The translations under genes and the position numbers were made by a program. From contig CAZRDX010000009.1 of assembly GCA_964599235.1 (NCBI GenBank), positions 62,001 through 126,000 on the forward strand: 64,000 nucleotides of DNA. The letters run 5' to 3'. The stretch is from DRPN01 sp964599235. GTDB lineage: Bacteria; Bacteroidota; Bacteroidia; Bacteroidales; VadinHA17. A model generated the notes under the pieces. The model was given only the letters and a program-made list of their open reading frames with translations. It did no database searches and was not told where the DNA came from. Below are positions 25,847 to 33,515 of this stretch, one piece after another. Every line of letters starts with the position of its first letter. Positions within the stretch are counted from its first letter, which is position 1.

Positions 25847-26869
25847 ATGGCTGAAGAGGTGAACATGTATGAATTGGCGGGACGCCCGGAGGACCGGGAT
25901 TACGAGAACAGGCTGAGACCGGTTAGTTTCGATGATTTCACGGGTCAGCCTGCCGTACTGTCCAACCTGAAGGTGTTCGTCAAGGCGGCGATGATGCGGG
26001 GAGAAGCGCTTGACCATGTCCTGTTCCACGGCCCCCCGGGCCTTGGTAAGACCACCTTGGCCAGGATCGTGGCACATGAGCTGGGTGTTGACATCAAGAC
26101 CACTTCCGGACCGGTACTGGACAAGCCGGGCGACCTGGCAGGACTCCTTACATCCCTGGAACCCAATGATGTACTGTTCATCGATGAGATACACCGTCTT
26201 TCCCCTGTGGTGGAAGAATATCTCTATTCCGCGATGGAGGATTACAAGATTGACATCATGATCGATAAAGGACCGAGCGCGCGCAGTGTCCGGATCAGTC
26301 TCAATCCTTTCACACTGGTTGGAGCCACTACACGCAGCGGATTGCTGACCAGCCCGTTGCGTGCACGGTTCGGTATCAAGTTCCATCTGGAATATTATGA
26401 TAAGGAGGTCATCAAAAAGATCATCCTGCGTTCCGCTTCAATCCTGGAGGTGACGATCCTCGATGATGCAGCTGCGGAGATCGCTTCACGCAGCAGGGGA
26501 ACACCGCGGGTGGCCAACGCACTGCTGCGCAGGGTGAGGGATTTCGCCCAGGTAGAGGGTAATGGTATCATCGATAAGGACATTGCTGAATACGCCCTCG
26601 AAGCGCTCAACATCGACCGGAACGGACTCGATGAAATGGACAATCGTATTTTACGGACCATCCTCGAAAAGTTCAAGGGAGGACCTGTCGGACTCAATAC
26701 CATTGCCACTGCAGTGGGAGAAGATGCCGGAACCATTGAAGAAGTTTACGAACCTTTCCTGATCAAGGAAGGATTCCTGAAGCGTACCCCCAGAGGCAGG
26801 GAGATCACTGAAAAAGCCTATCTCCATTTTGGAAAGAAAAGGGGCGATGAGATGGGAACATTATTTTAG
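25847..26869 (+). CDS. ruvB: Holliday junction branch migration helicase RuvB
   Basis: 340-residue AAA+ motor that, with RuvA, drives branch migration of Holliday junctions. The Walker A loop 'GPPGLGKTTLA' is near 63, Walker B 'IDEIHRLSPVVEEYLY' near 110, the sensor region 'GATTRSGLLTSPLRARFG' near 160, and the C-terminal winged helix ends with 'FLKRTPRGREITEKAYLHFG'. ruvA and ruvC are not in the window. It is the third gene of a tight nadA-MORN-ruvB run and is closed by a hairpin that starts at its own stop codon. Confidence 0.97.
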   Translation: MAEEVNMYELAGRPEDRDYENRLRPVSFDDFTGQPAVLSNLKVFVKAAMMRGEALDHVLFHGPPGLGKTTLARIVAHELGVDIKTTSGPVLDKPGDLAGLLTSLEPNDVLFIDEIHRLSPVVEEYLYSAMEDYKIDIMIDKGPSARSVRISLNPFTLVGATTRSGLLTSPLRARFGIKFHLEYYDKEVIKKIILRSASILEVTILDDAAAEIASRSRGTPRVANALLRRVRDFAQVEGNGIIDKDIAEYALEALNIDRNGLDEMDNRILRTILEKFKGGPVGLNTIATAVGEDAGTIEEVYEPFLIKEGFLKRTPRGREITEKAYLHFGKKRGDEMGTLF

Positions 26870-26890
26870 GGGAAACGCCCCATTTTTTTT
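26869..26890 (+). terminator. rho-independent terminator after ruvB
   Basis: GGGG-aaacg-CCCC (26869-26881) followed by A and eight T. The stem begins with the last base of the ruvB stop codon. Confidence 0.75.
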
Positions 26891-26935
26891 ATCTTTATCC
26901 GTCCGTAATGAAGGATATTTCAAAAATATTTGATC

Positions 26936-27109
26936 ATGAATGAGTTAGTGAAACAATCAGGCCTGATCATCATTCTGTTAGGTGTTCTGCTCCTTATTGT
27001 ACCCATGATGATGGGAAAAGAGAGCAATACCATTTTGATGTGGAGTATGATCGTGATCCTTCTGGGCCTGGTGGAATACGTGGTGGTCAATATGATAGCG
27101 GAAGACTGA
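26936..27109 (+). CDS. small membrane protein of 57 residues
   Basis: Short gene with ATG start and TGA stop. Two hydrophobic helices are clear: about 9-25 ('GLIIILLGVLLLIVPMM') and about 34-52 ('ILMWSMIVILLGLVEYVVV'), joined by a polar turn 'MGKESN'. It sits between the ruvB terminator and the convergent Crp-type gene, with a TATCTTTA box about 40 bases upstream (26890-26897, one mismatch to the promoter consensus). The codon pattern is sensible and the two-helix pattern is unlikely by chance. No known family; it could be a small inner-membrane protein. Confidence 0.6.
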   Translation: MNELVKQSGLIIILLGVLLLIVPMMMGKESNTILMWSMIVILLGLVEYVVVNMIAED

Positions 27110-27120
27110 TCAGGTAACGC

Positions 27121-27825
27121 TCAGAAAGCGTTGCTGATATGTTTTAGCCCTTCCTTGTCCAAGATCCTTATTTTCCTGCCTTTCAGTTCGATCAGACCAT
27201 TGTTCTTAAAGTCGGACAGAAGACGTATCACCGATTCGGTGGCCGTCCCTACAATGTTGGCCAGTTCCTCTCGGGTAAGAACGATACGCAGGTAATTCTC
27301 TTCGGAGATGCCGAACTTGTCGGCCAGATGGAGCAGGACCTCTGCCAGTCGTTCCCTGACCGACTTTTGGGCCAGATCGGTGATGTACTGATTGGCATTT
27401 CCAAGCTCCTTGCAGGCCAGTTTGGTGATCTCGTAGCTGAACGCACTGTTGTGTTTTACAAGATCCAGAAGGACCTCGGCCGGGATGAAACAGAGTGCTC
27501 CGTCCTCGATCATCTTAGCCGTGGTACAGGCCAGCTCGTTCGCCAAAACCGATCTGTATCCGATGATGTCCCCATGACGGGCGAACATCAGGATCTGTTC
27601 CTTGCCGTCCGGACCGGTCTTGAAGATCTTGACGATACCGTTGTATACACAATAAATCCCATTGATGCGGCGACCTTCATGGTACAGGGTCTCCCCTTTT
27701 TTGAATTTTCTGGGAAGGGTGCGTGAATCTAAGAGTTCCTTTTCTTCCGGAGTAAGATAATGGAATATGGAATCAGGTTCATTGAAACATCCTCTGCATT
27801 GCAACGGCTCTTCCTCTTTCCTCAT
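27121..27825 (-). CDS. Crp/Fnr family transcription regulator
   Basis: 234-residue regulator. An N-terminal cysteine pair 'CRGC' (C10, C13) precedes a cyclic-nucleotide-binding-type beta barrel ('FKKGETLYHEGRRINGIYCVYNGIVKIF', read over about 41-68), a dimerisation helix and a C-terminal winged helix ('TREELANIVGTATESVIRLL', about 184-203). The two N-terminal cysteines with further cysteines in the barrel recall Fnr-type iron-sulfur sensors, but the spacing differs from E. coli Fnr, so redox sensing is only a possibility. It stands alone, convergent with the 57-residue membrane protein and divergent from the OsmC gene. Confidence 0.9.
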   Translation of the reverse strand: MRKEEEPLQCRGCFNEPDSIFHYLTPEEKELLDSRTLPRKFKKGETLYHEGRRINGIYCVYNGIVKIFKTGPDGKEQILMFARHGDIIGYRSVLANELACTTAKMIEDGALCFIPAEVLLDLVKHNSAFSYEITKLACKELGNANQYITDLAQKSVRERLAEVLLHLADKFGISEENYLRIVLTREELANIVGTATESVIRLLSDFKNNGLIELKGRKIRILDKEGLKHISNAF

Positions 27826-27875
27826 GGGTTTCCGGTTCGGAGCATTTAATTTCCGAAATTTACAATTAAAAATTT

Positions 27876-27883
27876 TAATTTTG
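27876..27883 (+). promoter_or_regulatory. promoter -7 box of the OsmC gene
   Basis: TAATTTTG matches TAnnTTTG, 25 bases before the ATG at 27909, in an AT-rich divergent region shared with the Crp/Fnr-type gene. Confidence 0.5.
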
Positions 27884-27908
27884 CTGGCTCAATGAAAAAT
27901 TGTATGAT

Positions 27909-28328
27909 ATGAAAGACGGCGTCACTGTATCGTGGATGGAAGATCTGGCTTTTGAAACCGAACTGAACGGACACAGGATCGTTTTGGATGCCGAAGAACA
28001 TGTCGGAGGCAAGGACCGCGGACCGCGACCCAAACCCCTGATGATGGTCTCACTGGCCGGATGTACCGGCATGGATGTCATATCTATCCTGAAAAAAATG
28101 AGGGTCGATGTCAAGAAGTTTGATGTAAAGGTGGAAGCTGAACTGACGGAAGAACATCCCAAGCATTATACCAAAATGCATCTTATATATGAATTCTGGG
28201 GAAAAGAACTGCCTTTGGAAAAACTGGAAAAGGCAGTGACCCTCAGCCAGGACCGTTATTGCGGGGTGAGTTTCACCTACCGACAGGTGATGGAACTCAC
28301 CTACGAGATTCGGGTGCACGAGGTCTGA
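27909..28328 (+). CDS. OsmC family peroxiredoxin-like protein
   Basis: 139 residues from the ATG at 27909 (a TTG nine bases upstream is less likely). OsmC/Ohr proteins reduce organic peroxides through two cysteines; both are visible here, in 'SLAGCTGMDV' (about 50) and 'DRYCGVSFTYR' (about 118). The beta-alpha domain order fits the family. It is single, transcribed away from the Crp/Fnr-type regulator, and converges on pheS. The natural substrate cannot be read from sequence. Confidence 0.88.
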   Translation: MKDGVTVSWMEDLAFETELNGHRIVLDAEEHVGGKDRGPRPKPLMMVSLAGCTGMDVISILKKMRVDVKKFDVKVEAELTEEHPKHYTKMHLIYEFWGKELPLEKLEKAVTLSQDRYCGVSFTYRQVMELTYEIRVHEV

Positions 28329-28353
28329 AACAGGCATCTGTCCCGTCAAGGTT

Positions 28354-29397
28354 TTACATATCGGTGGCAAACTGTTCCAGAAAACGAAGATCGTTCTCGA
28401 AATAGAGACGCAGGTCGTTGATCTGATATTTCAGCATGGCGATACGTTCGATCCCCATTCCGAAAGCGAATCCCGTATAGGTTTCACTGTCGATGCCGTT
28501 GTATTCCAGAACGTTGGGATCGACCATTCCGCATCCCAGGATCTCCAGCCATCCCGTATATTTGCAGACATTGCAGCCTTTCCCGCCGCAAATCTGGCAG
28601 GTAACATCCATCTCTGCCGAGGGTTCGGTGAAGGGAAAGAAAGAGGGACGGAAGCGGGTCCTGACTTCCTGACCGAAAAATTCACGTGCGAAAAAATAAA
28701 GGGTCTGTTTCAACTGGGCGAAGGAGACGTTGTGATCGATGTAGAGACCTTCGATCTGGTGGAAGATACAATGTGCACGTGCGGAAATGGCTTCGTTTCG
28801 GAAAACCCTTCCCGGTGAAATGGTTCGGATAGGAGGCCGTTCCTTTTCCATTACACGAACCTGAACCGAAGAGGTGTGGGTACGGAGAAGAACATCCTCT
28901 TCAGGATGGCCTGCCTTGCCTTTCTCGATGAAAAAAGTATCCTGCATATCCCGTGCAGGATGATCGGGAGGAAAGTTGAGACGGGAAAAAACATGCAGGT
29001 CATCCTCGATCTCAGGACCTTCCGAGACGGTGAACCCTATCCGTGAAAAAATGGAGATGATCTCACGACGTACGGTGGAAATAGGATGCCGGCTCCCCTG
29101 CAGCCAGGGATCACCGGGAAGTGTGAGATCAAGATATTGGGATGTCCCGGAAGAACGTCGTAACGAGCCCTTCAAAGTCTGAACCTTGTCCTGAACGTAC
29201 TTTTTCAGGGTGTTGATCGCCTGTCCGACCGCTTTCTTCTGGTCAGGGGGCACTTCCCGGAAACGGGAGAAAAGGTCGGTCACGACACCTTTTTTCCCCA
29301 GGTATCGGATGCGGAACTGTTCCAGCTCTTCCGGCGTGGAAGGGGTCTGCGACTTTGCTTCCTGCAAGTGTTGTTCAATCTCCTGTAATAATTCCAT
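28354..29397 (-). CDS. pheS: phenylalanyl-tRNA synthetase alpha subunit
   Basis: 347-residue catalytic subunit of the heterotetrameric PheRS. An N-terminal coiled coil (about 1-90) for tRNA binding is followed by the class II core: 'HPISTVRREII' near 105, 'FDTFFIEKG'-like 'MQDTFFIEKGKAGHP' near 150, motif 2 around 'RTISPGRVFRNEAISARAH' near 190, and motif 3 'FAFGMGIERIAMLKY' near 318. pheT is not adjacent. The gene is the last of a minus-strand run 30578-28354 and follows the cyclophilin gene after 6 bases. Confidence 0.97.
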   Translation of the reverse strand: MELLQEIEQHLQEAKSQTPSTPEELEQFRIRYLGKKGVVTDLFSRFREVPPDQKKAVGQAINTLKKYVQDKVQTLKGSLRRSSGTSQYLDLTLPGDPWLQGSRHPISTVRREIISIFSRIGFTVSEGPEIEDDLHVFSRLNFPPDHPARDMQDTFFIEKGKAGHPEEDVLLRTHTSSVQVRVMEKERPPIRTISPGRVFRNEAISARAHCIFHQIEGLYIDHNVSFAQLKQTLYFFAREFFGQEVRTRFRPSFFPFTEPSAEMDVTCQICGGKGCNVCKYTGWLEILGCGMVDPNVLEYNGIDSETYTGFAFGMGIERIAMLKYQINDLRLYFENDLRFLEQFATDM

Positions 29398-29403
29398 GGA
29401 TTT

Positions 29404-30246
29404 TTATTTTTCTACGATCACTTGGATAATACGAATGTCTTTGAGAGGTCGGTCATAAGGATCAACAGGAACAGCAGCGATGCTGTCAACCACATCCATT
29501 CCGTCGACCACTTCACCGAAAACCGTATAGTTGTTATCAAGAAAAGGGGCTCCGCCTATGGTTTTGTAAACTTCCCGTTCTTCGGGGGTAAAATGGAACT
29601 CAGGGATCTTGCTGATCGAATCGGACGCTTCGATCATCGCTTCCTGGCGGATCCATTCCATATCTGGTTTTTTCCCTTTGGACTTTTCCTTTTCTGTGAT
29701 TTTCTTGATAAAATAATAGTAAACAGCGTTCCGGGTCAGGCTGTTGACGTGTTTCTCAACCTCATCAAGTTCCGGATCCGTATATTTTCTTCCCTGTACG
29801 ATATAAAACTGAGAACCGGAAGAGGCCTTTTCCGGGTTCTGGGTATCACCGAGGCGGGCAGCGGCCACTGCTCCACGCTTGTGAAAAAGTCCCTTGCGGA
29901 TCTCGGCAGGCAAGGTGTAACCGGGCCCCCCGTTGCCTAAACGTTCTCCCTTTCGGGCATTCTTTGAATTGGGATCTCCTGTCTGGATCATGAAATCCTT
30001 GATCACACGATGGAAAAGGACTCCGTTGTAAAAACCTTCCTTTGCAAGACGGATGAAATTGTCTCGGTGATAAGGGGTCTGGTCATACAAACGGATGCGG
30101 ATGTCTCCCAGCGTCGTCTTCAGGGTAACATATACACCAACCTTTTGTTCCGGTACCCTGGAGGAATCGCGCTCCTGGTTCCCGCAAGAAACAACAAGGA
30201 ATGGAAAAAGGAGCGAAGCGAAAATAAGAACGAACATCCTTTTCAT
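29404..30246 (-). CDS. cyclophilin-type peptidyl-prolyl isomerase lipoprotein
   Basis: 280 residues with a lipoprotein signal ending at C21 ('FLVVSC'). The cyclophilin fold shows 'FHRVIKDFMIQTGDP' (active-site Arg) near 80 and 'SGSQFYIVQG' near 145. An insertion of about 70 charged residues follows 'YTDPEL', before the final 'YTVFGEVVDGMDVVDSIA' strand. As a lipoprotein it would assist folding in the periplasm or at the outer membrane. The start overlaps the stop of the small upstream gene by four bases. The insertion is seen in some Bacteroidetes homologues. Confidence 0.92.
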   Translation of the reverse strand: MKRMFVLIFASLLFPFLVVSCGNQERDSSRVPEQKVGVYVTLKTTLGDIRIRLYDQTPYHRDNFIRLAKEGFYNGVLFHRVIKDFMIQTGDPNSKNARKGERLGNGGPGYTLPAEIRKGLFHKRGAVAAARLGDTQNPEKASSGSQFYIVQGRKYTDPELDEVEKHVNSLTRNAVYYYFIKKITEKEKSKGKKPDMEWIRQEAMIEASDSISKIPEFHFTPEEREVYKTIGGAPFLDNNYTVFGEVVDGMDVVDSIAAVPVDPYDRPLKDIRIIQVIVEK

Positions 30247-30578
30247 AGATCAACGGTTAAGTGTTCATTAAAATAACGGATACATTCCTGTTTCAGCAGT
30301 TCCCCGAGGACCTCTTGGTCAGCGGGAGGTTCCCTGGTCGGAAGGGGTATAAAGAAAGGTACTTTTCCGGGCACCTCCATTTTTTTGTAATAACCAGCCC
30401 GGCTTAACAGCGTGTATTTTCCAAGTTTTACCAGGTCGGTCTTTTCCTGCTGCGTAAAGTGGCGGAACCCTTCGCCCGATTCCTGGATGCCTATCAGGAA
30501 AAGTACCGAAAGCAGATCGCCGGATAGCGAAAAGGTTTCCTTCAAAAGAGAGGTCAGGTCTTGCCAGTTACGGATCAT
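30243..30578 (-). CDS. conserved small protein of unknown function
   Basis: 111 residues, no signal peptide or membrane helix. Helical N-terminal half ('LTSLLKETFSLSGDLLSVLF'), then 'GFRHFTQQEKTDLVKLGKYTLLS' and a proline-rich 'FFIPLPTREPP' followed by a helix. It is first in the run with the cyclophilin and pheS genes and has a good promoter just upstream. The position and codon use support a real gene; I do not recognise the family. Confidence 0.7.
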   Translation of the reverse strand: MIRNWQDLTSLLKETFSLSGDLLSVLFLIGIQESGEGFRHFTQQEKTDLVKLGKYTLLSRAGYYKKMEVPGKVPFFIPLPTREPPADQEVLGELLKQECIRYFNEHLTVDL

Positions 30579-30591
30579 CTCGCCTTTTTTG

Positions 30592-30619
30592 CAAAATTAC
30601 AATTATTTCCGTCGGCAAC
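30592..30619 (-). promoter_or_regulatory. promoter of the small protein-cyclophilin-pheS run
   Basis: On the minus strand a TTG (30617-30619) is followed after 17 bases by TAATTTTG (30599-30592), matching the phylum consensus. The gene starts 13 bases further on. Confidence 0.55.
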
Positions 30620-30711
30620 GACGAAGGAACGAAGTTGCTTGGTCGGGAAGGAGAGGAAAGTTCGGGGTAATCAAAAAAATACGATCTTTACAAAGAGAAA
30701 TCTGAAGAGCG

Positions 30712-31599
30712 GTGGAAGCAGAAAAAAAAGGATTGCTGGTAGTGTGGACCAGCTTTTTTCTGAACCTTGCCTTGTTCGGGATCAAGATCTGGGCCGGATA
30801 CCGCAATGATTCTCTGGCTCTGCTGGCCGATGGCTGGCATACCCTCTCCGACTGTGTCTCCACCGTGGTGGTTTTCATCGGAATCAGATGGAGCATGAAA
30901 CCTGCTGACAAGGAACATCCCTTCGGTCATGGCAGGGCGGAGACCGTGGCAGCTGTTTTCGTAGGATTTTTCCTCATAATGGTGGCTTTCGAGTTTGGGC
31001 GTGAAGCATATGCACGGTTCATAGGGCATCAGCATGCCGATTACGGATGGGCCGGAGTGATGGTTATGATCATATCGATCATCGTCAAGGAGGGCATGTC
31101 GCAACTCTCCATCCGGGTGGGAAAAAGCATTCATTCGGATGCCCTCGTGGCGGATGGCTGGCACCACCGATCCGATGCGATCTCCTCCCTTATCATTCTG
31201 GTAGGTATACTCGGTGGCAGGAACATTTGGTGGATCGATTCCCTACTTACAGCGCTTCTTTCGATATATCTTCTTTATGTGGCTTACAGGATCATTACGG
31301 ATGCCGTTAATCCCTTGCTGGGAGAAGCGGTCGATGAGGATTTGATAGAAAAGCTGCGAAAGATAGGAAAGGAAGTGTATGGCAGAGAACTCTACATGCA
31401 TCACTTTCACATTCACGAATACGGCCGGCATACAGAGATGACCTTCCACATTGTCCTGCCGGAGGAGATGTCGCTGAAAGAATCGGCTGAATTGACCAGA
31501 AAACTGTTCAAGGAGATCAAAAAGAAAACCGGCATCATCTCTACCATCCATGTGGATACCGAGAGCAAATACAAAAAGGAGGAAGGGGATGAGAGATAA
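30712..31599 (+). CDS. cation diffusion facilitator (CDF) transporter
   Basis: 295-residue metal-proton antiporter, likely exporting zinc, iron, cobalt or manganese. The transmembrane metal site is seen as two HxxxD signatures, in 'ADGWHTLSDC' near 38-47 and 'ADGWHHRSDAIS' near 144-155. 'HPFGHGRAET' lies between TM2 and TM3, and a cytosolic domain with 'HHFHIHEYGRH' near 225 and a final 'TIHVD' could bind metal. The GTG start at 30712 fits the family N-terminus. The flippase gene starts inside its last codons. Confidence 0.92.
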   Translation: MEAEKKGLLVVWTSFFLNLALFGIKIWAGYRNDSLALLADGWHTLSDCVSTVVVFIGIRWSMKPADKEHPFGHGRAETVAAVFVGFFLIMVAFEFGREAYARFIGHQHADYGWAGVMVMIISIIVKEGMSQLSIRVGKSIHSDALVADGWHHRSDAISSLIILVGILGGRNIWWIDSLLTALLSIYLLYVAYRIITDAVNPLLGEAVDEDLIEKLRKIGKEVYGRELYMHHFHIHEYGRHTEMTFHIVLPEEMSLKESAELTRKLFKEIKKKTGIISTIHVDTESKYKKEEGDER

Positions 31600-33076
31600 A
31601 AACCCGCTCAGGGAACTGGCAGGACAGACATTGCTTTACGGGTTGGCGACCATCGTCCCGCGTTTTCTCAACTATGTCATCCTGACCCCTTTCTACACGC
31701 GGGTACTCCCCATACGTTCCTACGGGGTGGTCACAGAACTTTACGCTTATATGGCTGTTCTGCTGGTAATACTTACTTACGGAATGGAAACGGCCTATTT
31801 CCGGTATGCCAGCAGAGCTGAGAACAAAACAAAGGTTTTTTCCTCCTCTGTGATCAACCTGGGGATCACCTCACTCCTCTTTCTGGTGGGGGTGATGCTG
31901 TTTCTGCAGCCTTTGGCTGACTGGCTGGAATATCAGCAGCATCCCGAATACATTCTGTATTTCAGTGTCATCGTTGCGATCGACGCTTTCTCTTCGGTCT
32001 TTTTCGCCAGACTCAGACTGGAGAACAAAGGGCTGATGTTCGGACTGATCAAGATGGTCAATGTGGTGGTGATCATTGTGATCGTCTTTCTTTTTCTATG
32101 GATCATACCTCGGACCATCGAAAAGGATCCTCAAAGCTTTTGGAGATATGTATATGATCCTGAGCAGGGTGTGGGATATGTTTTTATTGCCAACATCGCT
32201 GGCAGTGCGGTCAGCCTCTTCTGGCTGATTTTACTCAACAGGGATTTCAGGTTCAGTTACGACCGTCAAGTCATCAGGAAAATGTTGCGTTATGGCATCC
32301 CGCTGATGATCGCAGGACTTTTCGGCATACTGAACGACTCCTTCGACAAGATCGTGCTGAAACATTTCTATCCTTTGGAAGAGGGATTGCGTGTGGTGGC
32401 CATTTACGGGGGCAATTACAAGATCGCTGTGCTGATGACGCTTTTCATCCAGATGTTCAGGTATGCCGTTGAACCTTTCTTTTTCCGTTATGCCGGAGAA
32501 AAAAGGTCGAAAGATTTGTATGCTGCGGTCATGCGGTATTTCATCCTGTTCGGTTTCTTTATTTACCTGGGGATACTTGCCAACATCGACATCGTCAAAC
32601 TGCTGGTGGACGAAAGCTATTGGGTAGGTCTTAAGATCGTCCCTGTGGTATTGGCCGCCAACCTCCTTTTCGGCGTGTTCGTCAATCTGTCCGTATGGTA
32701 CAAGATCAATGACATGACCATGTATGCCATTACGCTCAACGGGGCGGGACTGCTGGTCACCATCCTGTTCAACCTACTGCTTATTCCGTTGTGGGGATAC
32801 ATGGCCTCAGCGTGGGGGCATGTGGCCGCCATGAGTACCATGGTGATCCTGTCGTGGCTGCTGGGAAGAAGGAAATACAGGATCCGGTACCATCTGGAAA
32901 AAATATCGGTATATACGATTATCTTTGTCTTTTTCGTTGTCCTGGTGCTGAAATACCCGCCAGGGGGAAACGTATCCAGGATCCTGGGGTATGACCTGGC
33001 CCTGTTGGCCATGGCATTGCTCGTGATGAGGAAGGAAAAAAGGAACATAGTAATGCGCACATGGGAAAAAGAGTGA
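31589..33076 (+). CDS. polysaccharide flippase (MATE/Wzx-type membrane protein)
   Basis: 495-residue membrane protein with about 14 hydrophobic helices and the opening 'LAGQTLLYGLATIVPRFLNY' typical of oligosaccharide flippases of the Wzx/MVF superfamily, which move lipid-linked sugars across the inner membrane. The ATG at 31589 overlaps the CDF stop by 11 bases and starts the normal N-terminus. The last 16 bases overlap dut. No other polysaccharide genes flank it, so the lipid-linked substrate is not known. Confidence 0.85.
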   Translation: MRDKNPLRELAGQTLLYGLATIVPRFLNYVILTPFYTRVLPIRSYGVVTELYAYMAVLLVILTYGMETAYFRYASRAENKTKVFSSSVINLGITSLLFLVGVMLFLQPLADWLEYQQHPEYILYFSVIVAIDAFSSVFFARLRLENKGLMFGLIKMVNVVVIIVIVFLFLWIIPRTIEKDPQSFWRYVYDPEQGVGYVFIANIAGSAVSLFWLILLNRDFRFSYDRQVIRKMLRYGIPLMIAGLFGILNDSFDKIVLKHFYPLEEGLRVVAIYGGNYKIAVLMTLFIQMFRYAVEPFFFRYAGEKRSKDLYAAVMRYFILFGFFIYLGILANIDIVKLLVDESYWVGLKIVPVVLAANLLFGVFVNLSVWYKINDMTMYAITLNGAGLLVTILFNLLLIPLWGYMASAWGHVAAMSTMVILSWLLGRRKYRIRYHLEKISVYTIIFVFFVVLVLKYPPGGNVSRILGYDLALLAMALLVMRKEKRNIVMRTWEKE

Positions 33077-33504
33077 AAATCAAGATCATCAACAAGTCGG
33101 ACAACCCGCTCCCCGAATACAGTACGGAACATTCCGCCGGAATGGACATAAGGGCCTGGACGGAGGATGATATCGTAATGAAACCCGGAGAACGTAAGCT
33201 TATCCATACAGGCCTGTACATCGAGCTGCCGGAAGGCTACGAGGCGCAGATACGGCCCCGAAGCGGATTGGCGCTCAAACACGGTATCACAGTGCTGAAC
33301 AGCCCGGGGACCATCGATGCGGATTACAGGGGGGAGATCGGGATCATCCTGATCAACCTGGGCGATGAACCTTTCACGATAAGGAACGGAGAGAGGATAT
33401 GCCAGATGGTCATCAGCACGCACGCACAGGCAGAATGGAATGAAGCCGAAGTACTGGGTGAAACGGAACGTGGCAGCGGAGGCTTCGGACATACTGGAAA
33501 ATAA
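33061..33504 (+). CDS. dut: dUTP diphosphatase
   Basis: 147-residue trimeric dUTPase that hydrolyses dUTP to dUMP, keeping uracil out of DNA and feeding thymidylate synthesis. All five motifs are present: 'SAGMDIRAW', 'RPRSGLALKHG', 'GTIDADYRGEIGIILIN', 'ERICQMVI' and the C-terminal 'RGSGGFGHTG' that closes over the nucleotide. It overlaps the flippase gene by 16 bases. The order dut, TPR protein, DUF4292 protein, M23/EnvC protein is a recurrent arrangement in Bacteroidetes. Confidence 0.96.
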   Translation: MGKRVKIKIINKSDNPLPEYSTEHSAGMDIRAWTEDDIVMKPGERKLIHTGLYIELPEGYEAQIRPRSGLALKHGITVLNSPGTIDADYRGEIGIILINLGDEPFTIRNGERICQMVISTHAQAEWNEAEVLGETERGSGGFGHTGK

Positions 33505-33515
33505 AATGAAGAAAA

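Noticed and set aside
27116..27132. Hairpin AACGCT-cagaa-AGCGTT between convergent genes
   Set aside because: A perfect 6-bp stem but no T-run on either strand, so I do not call it a terminator.
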